Source: Fibrella aestuarina BUZ 2
Lineage (GTDB): Bacteria > Bacteroidota > Bacteroidia > Cytophagales > Spirosomataceae
Assembly: GCF_000331105.1 (NCBI RefSeq)
Contig: NC_020054.1
Coordinates: 1,973,698-2,037,697 of the forward strand
Reading direction: 5' to 3'
Length of the DNA stretch: 64,000 nucleotides
Shown: positions 52,050 to 62,352 of the stretch, piece by piece
Numbering within the stretch: the stretch's first letter is position 1
Layout of the letters: the number at the start of each line of letters is the position of its first letter
Position numbers and translations under genes: made by a program
The notes under the pieces: model-generated
Seen by the model: only the letters and a program-made list of their open reading frames with translations
Told to the model about the DNA's origin: nothing
Databases searched by the model: none

Positions 52050-52559
52050 CTATGCGTCAACGAGTTTGGCGGGCTGAAGGCAGGCCAGCACAACCAGCAC
52101 GAGGGTAGCCACCGCCGCAACCGTTCGGATGGTATGCAGTCGGTTCCAGGGTTGTTCGAAAGCCGTTCGGGCGGTCGCCAGTTCCGAGTCGGTAGCCGCC
52201 GACAAGGCCACGGTGTCCAACGCCTCATTGAGCGGCACGTTGCCCATCGCCGTTACGCCAAACACAGCGGTTCCGTACAAGATCGTGGCCGCCAGCAGCA
52301 GCCAGAACCGGCTAGAAAGGGGCTGAGCATAGTGCAGCCACGTGCTGATCGGTAGCAGAACCAACGTACCCATGAAGCTGACGAAAAAGACCGGGTTTAA
52401 AATGGCCCGGTTGATCGACTGCATGGCGGCCAGGTATGGCGCATCGGGCAATCGCCCCAGACCCGGATTCACCGAGCAGGAATAGGCGTAAAAAAGCCCG
52501 GCGATCAGGGCGGTGCAGACCGCCGCCGCGGCCAGTATAAGCTGTGATAGCGTGAACAT
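52050..52559 (-). CDS. DUF1772 family membrane protein
   Basis: A 169-residue protein if started at ATG 52559 (MFTLSQLILAAAAVC); a GTG at 52571 is the longer choice. It has four membrane helices, and the family signature is GLFYAYSCSVNPGLGRLPD plus MQSINRAILNPVFFVSFMG, with FGVTAMGNVPLNEALD between helices 3 and 4. DUF1772 proteins include anthrone-oxygenase-like members in fungi; the bacterial role is unknown. It is separate from its neighbours. Confidence 0.8.
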   Translation of the reverse strand: MFTLSQLILAAAAVCTALIAGLFYAYSCSVNPGLGRLPDAPYLAAMQSINRAILNPVFFVSFMGTLVLLPISTWLHYAQPLSSRFWLLLAATILYGTAVFGVTAMGNVPLNEALDTVALSAATDSELATARTAFEQPWNRLHTIRTVAAVATLVLVVLACLQPAKLVDA

Positions 52560-52617
52560 ATAGACAGGCACGTTAGGCTACTGGTTTGACGCAACGGATA
52601 CTCGACAGCCCGACCGA

Positions 52618-53136
52618 TCAGAGCCAGCTCGCCCAGACGCCCTGCGCTTTCAGCACCTGCTCGATCACGTCGCGGATAGCCCCACGCCCGCCGGGTTTGG
52701 GTGAAATGTAGTCGCAAACCGCCTGAATCTCGTCGGCGGCGTCGGCGGGGCAGGTGCTCAGCAGGGCCGTGCGGCTCAGAATGGCGTAGTCGGGCAGGTC
52801 GTCGCCCATGTAGAGGACTTCGGCCTCGTTGAGGGCATCGCGGTTGAGGTAACCGAGGTAGGCGTTCACTTTCTGGTCGGTGGGGCCGCCCATAAACACG
52901 TCTTTGATGCCGAGGAACGCCAGCCGTTTCCGAACCCCGTCCTGATTGCCCGCCGACACCACCGCCACTCGGTAGCCGTTCTGAATGGCCTTCTCGATGG
53001 CATACCCGTCGCGGATATTGAAGGTGCGGTACATTTCGCCCGACGCCAGTGCATTGACGCTGCCGTCGGTAAAGACGCCGTCGACATCGAAGATAAAGGT
53101 TCTGATCTGTTTGAACCGGTCTGTTAGTGCAGTCAT
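52618..53136 (-). CDS. kdsC: KDO-8-phosphate phosphatase-type HAD hydrolase
   Basis: A 172-residue HAD phosphatase. The catalytic motif is FIFDVDGVFTDG (Asp16 and Asp18), motif II is in AVVSAGNQDG and motif IV is YMGDDLPDYAIL. No cap domain is present, matching KdsC, a small tetrameric enzyme. It makes 3-deoxy-D-manno-octulosonate from its 8-phosphate for lipopolysaccharide core. Related KdsC-like enzymes act on other sugar phosphates. The other kds genes are not nearby. Confidence 0.88.
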   Translation of the reverse strand: MTALTDRFKQIRTFIFDVDGVFTDGSVNALASGEMYRTFNIRDGYAIEKAIQNGYRVAVVSAGNQDGVRKRLAFLGIKDVFMGGPTDQKVNAYLGYLNRDALNEAEVLYMGDDLPDYAILSRTALLSTCPADAADEIQAVCDYISPKPGGRGAIRDVIEQVLKAQGVWASWL

Positions 53137-53163
53137 GCCACAAAGAAACAGTTACTTTACAGC

Positions 53164-53745
53164 ATGAGCAATGTCCATTTTCTGGCGCAGGTGTTTAGCC
53201 AGCCCACGTTCAGCGCTGCCGAGCAGACGACCATCCTGGCGGCGTTCAGCCGGGTCGAGTTTCGTCGGCATGATTACCTGCTGAACGCCGGCCAAACGGC
53301 TGGACATTACTGGTTTCTGGAACAGGGCGTGGTGCGTTCGTTTGTGATCGACGTGGCGGGCAACGACATCAGCACGAACTTTTACACGGCGGGCGACGCC
53401 GTCATCGACTGGCCGTCGCTTTTCCTGCGCAAACCCGCCCGCGAAAGCATGCAGGCGCTGACACCCTGCGTGTGCTGGCAGGTCGATTACGTGCATTTTC
53501 AGCAGTTGTTTCATTCGATCGAAGCCTTCCGGGAGGCGGGGCGGCGGCGGTTGGTGACCAGCTATTTTGCCTTGCAGCAGCATCGCCTTTCGCTCATTGC
53601 CGATCCGGCCAAAGAACGGTACCGGCAGTTGCTGGCCGAGCGACCCCAACTGGTGCAGCACGTACCGCTGAAGCAATTGGCCACGTACCTGGGCATTACG
53701 GCCACCTCGCTCAGCCGGATCCGCAACGAATTGGCGCACGAATAA
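53164..53745 (+). CDS. Crp/Fnr family transcriptional regulator
   Basis: A 193-residue protein. The cyclic-nucleotide-binding-like barrel covers about residues 18-120 (NAGQTAGHYWFLEQGVVRSF, TNFYTAGDAVIDWPSLFLR). The C-terminal helix-turn-helix is VPLKQLATYLGITATSLSRI (about 168-187). The Arg/Glu pocket for cAMP is not conserved clearly, so the ligand is uncertain. It is divergent from kdsC with only 27 bp between starts and is followed by a membrane-protein gene 105 bp downstream. Confidence 0.9.
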   Translation: MSNVHFLAQVFSQPTFSAAEQTTILAAFSRVEFRRHDYLLNAGQTAGHYWFLEQGVVRSFVIDVAGNDISTNFYTAGDAVIDWPSLFLRKPARESMQALTPCVCWQVDYVHFQQLFHSIEAFREAGRRRLVTSYFALQQHRLSLIADPAKERYRQLLAERPQLVQHVPLKQLATYLGITATSLSRIRNELAHE

Positions 53746-53850
53746 GGGCCACTCGTACTTTCTTACCATAGGGCAAGTGCCGGGCCACGGGCGCGGGCTA
53801 GTTTTGGCCCAGCCTGTGCCGTTCATCAGTCCCACAGGCGACGTGTCTGT

Positions 53851-54504
53851 ATGGTCTGGTTATCGGTTCTTTTTGTGGCGATTACGCTGCTTGCCTTTGG
53901 GTTCATCTGGCTGGCTACCCGGCGCGACCGGCGCATCGGTTGGCTGTACACCGGCTGGATCGTTATCGTGAGCCTGCTGGCTTACACCGGCTTCTTTCAG
54001 GTTACTACGGCTTTTCCGCCCCGGCTGATTTTTGTGCTCATTCCGGCCGCGGCGCTGGTGACGTACCTGTACCGAACGCTGTATGCCCGGAACGTACCCA
54101 CGGCCTGGCTGCTGGCGATTCACGGCCTGCGGTTGCCAGTCGAATTGGGGCTGCATGGGCTTTATGAGCAGAAGCAAGTACCCGTCTTTATGACGTTCGA
54201 GAGCTGGAATTTTGACATCCTCAGCGGGCTGTCGGCGCTGGGGCTGCTGGCGTATACGCTTCTGACAAAGCGCGAGTTGCCGCCGACTCTGGTTCGGGTC
54301 TGGAACTGGCTGGGCCTGCTGCTGCTGGCGATTATCGTGCTGACGGCCATCCTCTCGGCACCGTCGCCCATACAGCAACTGGCCTTCGATCAGCCTAACG
54401 TCGCCATTCTGTCGTTCCCCTTCACGCTGCTGCCTGCCGTGATCGTACCGACGGTTTTGCTGGCGCATCTGCTCGCGTTGAAACGGCTTAGGGCACTAAA
54501 GTGA
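53851..54504 (+). CDS. Integral membrane protein, unknown function
   Basis: A 217-residue protein with six or seven membrane helices (for example VWLSVLFVAITLLAFGFIWL at the N terminus). LPVELGLHGLYEQKQVP and FMTFESWNFDILSGLSALGL contain conserved-looking charged and aromatic residues between helices 3 and 5, but no domain is recognised. It lies after the Crp/Fnr regulator gene on the same strand, which makes it a possible target of that regulator. No catalytic motif was seen. Confidence 0.75.
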   Translation: MVWLSVLFVAITLLAFGFIWLATRRDRRIGWLYTGWIVIVSLLAYTGFFQVTTAFPPRLIFVLIPAAALVTYLYRTLYARNVPTAWLLAIHGLRLPVELGLHGLYEQKQVPVFMTFESWNFDILSGLSALGLLAYTLLTKRELPPTLVRVWNWLGLLLLAIIVLTAILSAPSPIQQLAFDQPNVAILSFPFTLLPAVIVPTVLLAHLLALKRLRALK

Positions 54505-54543
54505 GGGTGGCAATGGTTCGGAAGAAGAACCCGTTTGCCTTCT

Positions 54544-55932
54544 ATGCCCCAACTACCCGCCGCTTTTCAGCAACAGATGCAGCACCTGCTGGCTGCCGAT
54601 TACCCCGCTTTCGCCGACGCGCTGGGTACGTTACCGCCGGTCAGCATCCGCCTGAATGGGCGAAAACCAGCTTTTGATACCGCTGGCCTGCTGCCCGTTC
54701 CGTGGTGCGCCGATGGTTTTTACCTACCCGAGCGACCCGTTTTTACGCTCGATCCGCTCTTTCAGGCGGGGGCTTACTACGTGCAGGAAGCGTCGTCGAT
54801 GTTGCTGGCGGAGGCGATCCGGCAAACGGTGGGCGCTCGTAAACCCTACACCGGCCAACCCCATGTGCGGGCGCTCGATCTGTGCGCGGCGCCGGGTGGC
54901 AAAACTACGCTGATGGCGTCGGTCCTGCCGCTCGATAGCCTGCTGGTCTGCAACGAGGTGATTCGGAGCCGGGTGCCGATTCTGCGCGAAAACATCGATA
55001 AATGGGGGTACGCCAATGTGGTCGTTGCCAACCACGATCCCGACGACTTTGCGCCACTGACCGGCTTTTTCGACCTGGTCATGGTCGATGCGCCCTGTTC
55101 AGGGGAAGGCCTGTTTCGGAAAGACCCGCGGGCGGTGGATGAATGGTCGCCCGATCACGTGCAGTTGTGTTCGGCGCGGCAGAAACGCATCCTGTCGGCG
55201 GCGGCACCGCTGGTAGCCGAGCGGGGCTGGCTTATCTACAGTACCTGCACCTACAACGACGCCGAAAACCTCGACAATGTGCGGTTCCTGACCCAACAGG
55301 GTTTTGAGAACGTACCCCTCGCGCTGCCCGATGACTGGGGCGTGGTAACCCGCACAACCGAGGGGAGCGTGGGCTATCAGTGCTACCCGCATCAGGTACG
55401 TGGCGAAGGCTTTTTTATCAGCGTATTCCGCAAGAAACTTGGCGGTGAATCGGCACCGATCAGTAAAGGGCGGGGACTGAAATCGGCCCGGCCGGTGCAC
55501 CACAAACAGCTGGGTACGTTGCGCACGTACCTGCGTGACCCCGACGCCTTTTCGTACTGGCAGAAGCCCAACGACGAGCTGATTGCCGTACCCGTTGCGC
55601 TCGAAAAAGACCTGGTATTGATCGACAGCGCCCTCCGCAACAAAGGGTTCGGCATTGCGATGGGCCAATTTAAAGGCACCGACTTCCTGCCCGACCACGC
55701 CTTGGCCCTGAGCACCGAACTCACGCCCGACCTGCCCGGCCTCGATCTGGATCGCGACGATGCCCTGCGCTACTTCAAAAAAGAAAACCTGACCGCCACC
55801 AACGTACCCAAAGGCTGGCTATTGGCCCGATACCAGGGCCTGCCGCTGGGCTGGCTCAAAGGCCTCGGCAACCGCGTCAACAACTACCTGCCTAAGGAGT
55901 GGCGCATCCGCATGGACATTCCAGAGTTTTGA
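54544..55932 (+). CDS. rRNA cytosine-C5 methyltransferase (RsmF/NOL1-NOP2 type)
   Basis: A 462-residue protein started at ATG 54544 (MPQLPAAFQQQM); TTG 54535 adds three residues. The SAM domain has ALDLCAAPGGKTTLMASVLP, and the two catalytic Cys motifs are DAPCSGEGLFRKD and STCTYNDAEN. A C-terminal region of about 160 residues ending KGLGNRVNNYLPKEWRI matches the extra RsmF/YebU segment. It methylates a cytosine in rRNA. Length and C-terminal part favour RsmF over RsmB. Confidence 0.92.
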   Translation: MPQLPAAFQQQMQHLLAADYPAFADALGTLPPVSIRLNGRKPAFDTAGLLPVPWCADGFYLPERPVFTLDPLFQAGAYYVQEASSMLLAEAIRQTVGARKPYTGQPHVRALDLCAAPGGKTTLMASVLPLDSLLVCNEVIRSRVPILRENIDKWGYANVVVANHDPDDFAPLTGFFDLVMVDAPCSGEGLFRKDPRAVDEWSPDHVQLCSARQKRILSAAAPLVAERGWLIYSTCTYNDAENLDNVRFLTQQGFENVPLALPDDWGVVTRTTEGSVGYQCYPHQVRGEGFFISVFRKKLGGESAPISKGRGLKSARPVHHKQLGTLRTYLRDPDAFSYWQKPNDELIAVPVALEKDLVLIDSALRNKGFGIAMGQFKGTDFLPDHALALSTELTPDLPGLDLDRDDALRYFKKENLTATNVPKGWLLARYQGLPLGWLKGLGNRVNNYLPKEWRIRMDIPEF

Positions 55933-55944
55933 CCCCACGGTACC

Positions 55945-56123
55945 CCATCCCAACCCCTCCCCTTGGTTTAAGGGAAGGGGCAAACGACTAGCTAGTTATC
56001 GCTGCTCAGGGGCTCGTCCGCAGGTAGCAACAATAGTAATCTTTAGCCCTGTCTTTGCTTCTCACAAGAGCTGTTCCGACTGTCTTAGCCCCTCCCTTTT
56101 TTTAAGGGGAGGGGTTGGGGTGG
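55945..56123. repeat. 179-bp element with 20-bp terminal inverted repeats
   Basis: CCATCCCAACCCCTCCCCTT (55945-55964) and the complement of 56104-56123 match in 19 of 20 bases. Each end also folds locally, since CCCCTCCCCTT is followed by AAGGGAAGGGG near 55970. No open frame is seen inside. It fills most of the 196-bp gap between converging rsmF and sulfatase genes and looks like a miniature inverted-repeat or paired-hairpin element. Confidence 0.7.
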
Positions 56124-56128
56124 AGTAC

Positions 56129-57697
<1,569 letters not shown>

Positions 57698-57772
57698 CGA
57701 CTGATCGGGGTAAGAGTTAGTGAGAAAATGGCAACAGAGTTGGTTAGTTGGCGGTGATTGGATCCCCCTTTT

Positions 57773-58657
57773 CTATTGACGTTTGCGCTGTTGCTGGAAG
57801 AACGTCAGCGCTTCCAGATGCACGTCGATGTCGTTGGGATAATCGTGTTTGCCGCCGTTCACTTTCAGCAGTACCACGTCGGGCTTGCCCTTGGCCCGAT
57901 ACGTAAAACGCTCAATGGTTTTGCCGTCGGCCGGGTCGCGGTCAGGTACGTTGTCGTGGGTGGGTTGGCCCTGGTAACGAGCCAGGTTAGCCCAATACGC
58001 CAGCGTCTGCTCCGTCGACCGTACCACGCCCATGTTCATGTTCTGGCCCAGAATGACCGGGCCGCCCTTATAAGGGTTAACAGGGTCATCGGTGCCGTTA
58101 ATGATCATAATCGCCACGGGTTTGCCCGACGGCACACAGTCCAGATTGTCGTCGCCGGGGAGGTTGGCGATAATGGCCGTGACGGCCCGGAACGTACCCG
58201 GCATGGTCAGCGCCAGTTTGTAGGCCATGTGCCCACCGCCCGACGTACCCACCGCAAAAACTGCCTTCGGGTCGATCTGGTAGCGTTGCTGAAAATAGGT
58301 GACCATGCCGGTAAAAAACGCCTGCTCGTTGACGTCTTCCTTGTTGGCCTGGGCGGGCGACGCTTTTCGGCACTCGTTCCAGTAGCGTTTGTAGCCGTCG
58401 GGATACACCACCAGCGTGTTTTCGTCGCCCGCCTGCTGATCCATTTTCGTGGCCGCCCGCATCATGCCGAGCCCGTCGCCCCCCGAACCGTGCATCACGA
58501 AAACCAGCGCCGGATTGGCCAGCGGTTTGGTCGGCTTATTGTAGTGGAAAACGCGGTAATTGCCCTCGACCCGAATGGAATCGGTGAGCACCTGCGCATG
58601 GGTCGATGCGATGGATACGCCAAGTAGTAACAGCGAAGAGAAGAAACGGAAACACAT
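57773..58657 (-). CDS. Exported alpha/beta hydrolase, PHB-depolymerase/feruloyl-esterase-like
   Basis: A 294-residue protein with a signal peptide ending near IASTHAQ (residue about 22). LVFVMHGSGGDGLGMMRAA is the oxyanion-hole region, AVGTSGGGHMAYKLAL carries the nucleophile Ser (GTSGG), and IINGTDDPVNPYKGG and NGGKHDYPND hold the acid and the catalytic His. LpqC-like and polyhydroxybutyrate depolymerase-like esterases share this architecture. It may cut ester side chains from polymers, which fits the two sulfatases beside it. Confidence 0.85.
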   Translation of the reverse strand: MCFRFFSSLLLLGVSIASTHAQVLTDSIRVEGNYRVFHYNKPTKPLANPALVFVMHGSGGDGLGMMRAATKMDQQAGDENTLVVYPDGYKRYWNECRKASPAQANKEDVNEQAFFTGMVTYFQQRYQIDPKAVFAVGTSGGGHMAYKLALTMPGTFRAVTAIIANLPGDDNLDCVPSGKPVAIMIINGTDDPVNPYKGGPVILGQNMNMGVVRSTEQTLAYWANLARYQGQPTHDNVPDRDPADGKTIERFTYRAKGKPDVVLLKVNGGKHDYPNDIDVHLEALTFFQQQRKRQ

Positions 58658-58806
58658 GAGTAAACCACCGGCCCGGCCAGTGTTCGTAGAGTTAACAATC
58701 AGCTTGACTGGGTTTATAAGTAGACCAGACGGGCCTCCTTACTCAGCGTGTAGCGATAATGCAGTAGATTGGCGGCCAATACCCCAACGCAACCCAACCG
58801 GCGTCT

Positions 58807-60264
58807 ATGAAGCAACCCCGCCTTTTCTCTATCCTTATCGCCTGCCTGATGGTCGGTGTCGGGTGGTTGGTCACTGGCGCCCAGACGAGCGCCCCGGTTC
58901 CTGCGGCCCAAAAACCGAACGTCGTGCTGTTTTTTATGGACGATCTCGGCTACGGCGATCTGTCGTGTACGGGCGCGATGGGTTACCTGACGCCCAACCT
59001 GGACCGCATGGCCGCCGAGGGTACCCGATTTACCAATTTTCTGGCGGCACAACCCGTTTGTACGGCGTCGCGGGCGTCGTTGCTGACGGGCTGCTACCCC
59101 AACCGGATCGGCATCGCCGGGGCATACGGACCCTCCTCCACCGTCGGACTGAATCCCGATGAAGAGACCCTGGCCGAGCTGCTGAAAGAGCAGGGCTACG
59201 CCACCGGCATTTTTGGCAAATGGCACTTGGGCAGCAAACAGGCTTTTTTGCCGCTTCAACACGGGTTTGACGAGTATTTCGGGGTGCCCTACTCGCACGA
59301 CATGTGGCCCCACCACCCCGATCAGGCGCATGCCAAGTACCCGCCGCTATACCTGATCGAGGGGAACCAGCCAACCAACGAGGTAAAGTATCTGACCGAC
59401 GCGGGCGAACTTACTGCCGCCATTACCGATCGGGCTGTTTCGTTTATCCGTCAGCACCGGAAGGCCCCGTTTTTTCTGTACATCCCGCATCCGTTGCCCC
59501 ACGTGCCGCTGGCTGCGTCGCCGCAGTTTCGGGGAAAGAGCAGGCGCGGTCTGTTCGGCGACGTGCTGATGGAACTGGACTGGTCGGTGGGGCAGGTGAT
59601 GCAGGAACTGAAGGCGCAGGGGCTCGACAAAAACACGCTCGTGCTGTTTATGGGCGACAACGGCCCCTGGCTCAATTACGGCGATCATGCCGGATCGACA
59701 GCCGGGTTGCGCGAGGGCAAAGGCACGACCTACGAAGGCGGTAACCGGGTGCCCTGTCTGGTGCGTTGGCCGGGCGTAGTACCGGCGGGCCGGGTGAGCA
59801 ACAAACTGCTGACGACGATGGACGTGCTGCCTACCGTAGCGAAACTGTGCGGTGCCCGGCAACCCAAACGTCCCATCGATGGCGTCGACTGGACGGCCCT
59901 GCTGAAAGGCGATGATACCCAGACTCCCCGCGATCGGTTTTATTATTATTACCGAAAAAATAACCTCGAAGCAGTGCGCAAAGGCGACTGGAAACTCGTG
60001 TTTGCCCATCCGGGACGTACCTACGAAGGCTTCCCGCTGGGTCGCAACGGACAGCCGGGACCCAGTACGGAAAATTTCAATTTCCCGACGGCGCTCTATG
60101 ACCTGGCGCATGACCCAGGCGAGCGCTACGATGTGCAGGCTCAGCACCCCGATATAGTGCAATCGTTACAAAAACTGGCCGATGAAGCCCGGGCCGATCT
60201 GGGCGATGAACTGCAACAGCGACAGGGCGCCAACACCCGCCCTGTGGGCCAACAAGCTCCGTAA
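58807..60264 (+). CDS. Exported sulfatase
   Basis: A 485-residue protein with a signal peptide (MKQPRLFSILIACLMVGVGW). NVVLFFMDDLGYGDLSC provides the metal ligands; PVCTASRASLLTG is the formylglycine motif in its C-x-A-S-R form; MGDNGPWLNYGDHAGS is the second metal site. It is divergent from the esterase gene (149 bp apart) and similar to arylsulfatase A-like enzymes. With the sulfatase on the other side it brackets the esterase, suggesting breakdown of a sulfated polymer. No SusC/SusD pair is present. Confidence 0.92.
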   Translation: MKQPRLFSILIACLMVGVGWLVTGAQTSAPVPAAQKPNVVLFFMDDLGYGDLSCTGAMGYLTPNLDRMAAEGTRFTNFLAAQPVCTASRASLLTGCYPNRIGIAGAYGPSSTVGLNPDEETLAELLKEQGYATGIFGKWHLGSKQAFLPLQHGFDEYFGVPYSHDMWPHHPDQAHAKYPPLYLIEGNQPTNEVKYLTDAGELTAAITDRAVSFIRQHRKAPFFLYIPHPLPHVPLAASPQFRGKSRRGLFGDVLMELDWSVGQVMQELKAQGLDKNTLVLFMGDNGPWLNYGDHAGSTAGLREGKGTTYEGGNRVPCLVRWPGVVPAGRVSNKLLTTMDVLPTVAKLCGARQPKRPIDGVDWTALLKGDDTQTPRDRFYYYYRKNNLEAVRKGDWKLVFAHPGRTYEGFPLGRNGQPGPSTENFNFPTALYDLAHDPGERYDVQAQHPDIVQSLQKLADEARADLGDELQQRQGANTRPVGQQAP

Positions 60265-60284
60265 CCCCCAACCTTTCTACAGCT

Positions 60285-61301
60285 ATGAAACGTATACTGC
60301 TTATACTCGCCGGATTGCTGGCTGGGCTGGCGCTGGTCTATGCGTTTGGCCCACGTCATCGATTCGATCCCGTCAGGCGCGAAGCCATCAAGCTAGCCAA
60401 AACGGCGAATCCTGCCGATCTGGCCAACTTGGAACGGTTGCTAGCCGAATCAGAAGCCAAAGCCGGTCTGAAACCCGATAACGAGGCGCGGATCGTCTGG
60501 GCCGATAGTGCGCACCGGCAGAAAACGGCCTACAGCATTGTGTACATCCCCGGTTTTGGCGCGAGCTGGGCCGAGGGCGATCCGGTGCATAAGCAACTAG
60601 CCCGCCGGTTTGGTTGTAACCTGTACTTGGCCCGCCCCGCGGAACATGGCCTGCGCTCCCCCGACGCCATGAAGGCCCTGACACCGGCCAGGTACGTTGC
60701 CTCGGCGGAGCGGGCACTGGCCATTGGGCAGGCGCTGGGTGATAAGGTGATTCTTATGGGTACGTCGGCGGGCGGCATGTTATCGCTTTGCCTGGCGGCC
60801 GAGCATCCCGAACTAGCGGCGGTCGTGCTGTATTCGCCCTGCATCGAGGTGGCCAATCCGGCACTGATGCTAACGACCGGACCCTGGGGCCAACAGATAC
60901 TGAACACGGTGATGCCTGATGAACACGTTACTATCACCCACTACAAACCCGACCGCGCCCGCTACTGGCTCACCCGCTACCATACCAACGGCCTGCTTAC
61001 GCTGCAAACCATGCTGGACACCTATATGACGCCCGAGTTGTTTGCGCGGGTGAAGCAGCCGCTGTTTCTGGGTTATTATTACAAGGATGAGGCCAATCAG
61101 GACAAAACGGTATCGGTAGCCGCCATGCGCACCATGTTTGATCAGCTGGGTACGTTGCCCGGCCAGAAGGAGCAGGTGGCTTTCCCGAAAGCGGGCGAAC
61201 ACGTCATTGCCTCGCACTTCACCTCGGGCGATTTGCCGGGCGTATATCGGGCTACGGAGCAGTTTCTCCGTGAGAAAGTAAGGCTAAAACCCGCCGAATA
61301 G
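60285..61301 (+). CDS. Alpha/beta hydrolase
   Basis: A 338-residue protein with one N-terminal membrane anchor or signal (RILLILAGLLAGLALVYAFG). SIVYIPGFGASWAEGDPVHK is the oxyanion strand, ILMGTSAGGMLSLCLAAEHP carries the nucleophile Ser, and the His is probably in KAGEHVIAS near the C terminus. It is 20 bp after the sulfatase gene on the same strand, so probably in the same transcript. The substrate is unknown; a lipase/esterase role on released or envelope compounds is possible. Confidence 0.82.
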   Translation: MKRILLILAGLLAGLALVYAFGPRHRFDPVRREAIKLAKTANPADLANLERLLAESEAKAGLKPDNEARIVWADSAHRQKTAYSIVYIPGFGASWAEGDPVHKQLARRFGCNLYLARPAEHGLRSPDAMKALTPARYVASAERALAIGQALGDKVILMGTSAGGMLSLCLAAEHPELAAVVLYSPCIEVANPALMLTTGPWGQQILNTVMPDEHVTITHYKPDRARYWLTRYHTNGLLTLQTMLDTYMTPELFARVKQPLFLGYYYKDEANQDKTVSVAAMRTMFDQLGTLPGQKEQVAFPKAGEHVIASHFTSGDLPGVYRATEQFLREKVRLKPAE

Positions 61302-61391
61302 GCTTATTTTTGCGCACTTACATCGTTTTTAGTTTGCGGGTTTAAGTTGTCAACTGATTGATTATTAAGTGGATGACTCGTTTACGTCGTG

Positions 61392-61425
61392 AACTGCAAA
61401 CCTCAAACCTCAAACTGCAAACTCT
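61392..61425. repeat. CAAACCTCAAA repeat in the fabI leader
   Basis: AACTGCAAACCTCAAA and the adjacent CCTCAAACTGCAAACTC share the AAACCTCAAA core seen upstream of fadA at 25269. It lies 8 to 41 bases before the fabI ATG, followed by a T-run just before the start. Confidence 0.55.
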
Positions 61426-61432
61426 TTTTTGA

Positions 61433-62239
61433 ATGGCTTACGGATTACTGAATGGAAAGCGCGGCATCATTTCGGGTGCCTTAAACGAGCAATCAATCGC
61501 CTGGAAAGTGGCGTTGAAGGCTAAAGAAGAAGGCGCATCGTTTGTGCTCACCAACGCACCCATCGCCATGCGCATGGGCGAGATCAATCGGTTGGCCGAG
61601 CAATGCAGTGCCGAAATCATCCCCGCCGACGCTACTTCGGTCGAAGACCTCGAGAAGCTCTTTACGCAGTCGCAGGAGGTGCTGGGTGGTAAGATCGACT
61701 TCGTGCTGCACAGCATCGGCATGAGCCCTAACATCCGCAAAGGCCGCGCCTACACCGACCTTAATTACGAGTGGTTCAAACAAAGCCTCGACGTGTCGGC
61801 TATGTCGCTGCACAAGATGTTGCAGGTTGCCTACAAGCAGGACGCTATCGCCGAGTGGGGTTCAGTAGTAGCCCTCACGTACATGGCGGCGCAGCGGACA
61901 TTCCCGTTCTACACGGATATGGCCGAGGCCAAGGCGATGCTGGAATCAATCACGCGCAGCTTCGGCTACCACTATGGCAAGTTCCGCAAAGTGCGGGTCA
62001 ACACCGTGTCGCAGTCGCCCACGGTAACCACGGCCGGCAGCGGCATTGGCGGGTTCGATAAATTCTATGGATTTGCCGACAAAATTGCGCCACTGGGCAA
62101 CGCCTCGGCCGATCAGTGCGCCGATTACTGCCTCACCCTCTTCTCCGACTTCACCCGCATGGTGACGATGCAGAACCTCTTCCACGACGGTGGCTTCGTC
62201 TCAACCGGCGTCTCGCAGGAAGTAATGGAGAGTTTGTAG
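61433..62239 (+). CDS. fabI: Enoyl-[acyl-carrier-protein] reductase (NADH)
   Basis: A 268-residue short-chain dehydrogenase of FabI length. GLLNGKRGIISGALNEQSIAW is the NADH loop with the FabI-specific form, FVLHSIGMSPN follows, and the catalytic Tyr-x6-Lys is YTDMAEAK in TFPFYTDMAEAKAMLESITR. RVNTVSQSPTVTTAGSGIGG completes the substrate loop. It performs the last reduction of fatty-acid elongation in the cytoplasm. Bacteroidota often use FabI as their sole enoyl reductase. Confidence 0.95.
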   Translation: MAYGLLNGKRGIISGALNEQSIAWKVALKAKEEGASFVLTNAPIAMRMGEINRLAEQCSAEIIPADATSVEDLEKLFTQSQEVLGGKIDFVLHSIGMSPNIRKGRAYTDLNYEWFKQSLDVSAMSLHKMLQVAYKQDAIAEWGSVVALTYMAAQRTFPFYTDMAEAKAMLESITRSFGYHYGKFRKVRVNTVSQSPTVTTAGSGIGGFDKFYGFADKIAPLGNASADQCADYCLTLFSDFTRMVTMQNLFHDGGFVSTGVSQEVMESL

Positions 62240-62243
62240 AGGA

Positions 62244-62349
62244 GAATGTATGATGTACGATGAATAATGTACAATGGGTTTGATAGCCAGATGAGGTGCT
62301 TACTCACTGGCAAGCCCATTGTACATCATTCATTGTGCATTGTACATTC
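62244..62349. repeat. Inverted-repeat element related to the one at 30500
   Basis: Arms at about 62244-62278 and 62315-62349 pair imperfectly; GTACATCATTCATT at 62321-62334 is identical to part of the element at 30562-30575. It lies between the converging fabI and sbcC genes and could double as a terminator. Confidence 0.65.
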
Positions 62350-62352
62350 CGT

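Noticed and set aside
53164..53745. True cAMP-responsive Crp
   Set aside because: The cyclic-nucleotide pocket is not clearly conserved and the DNA-binding region is short, so only the family name is used.
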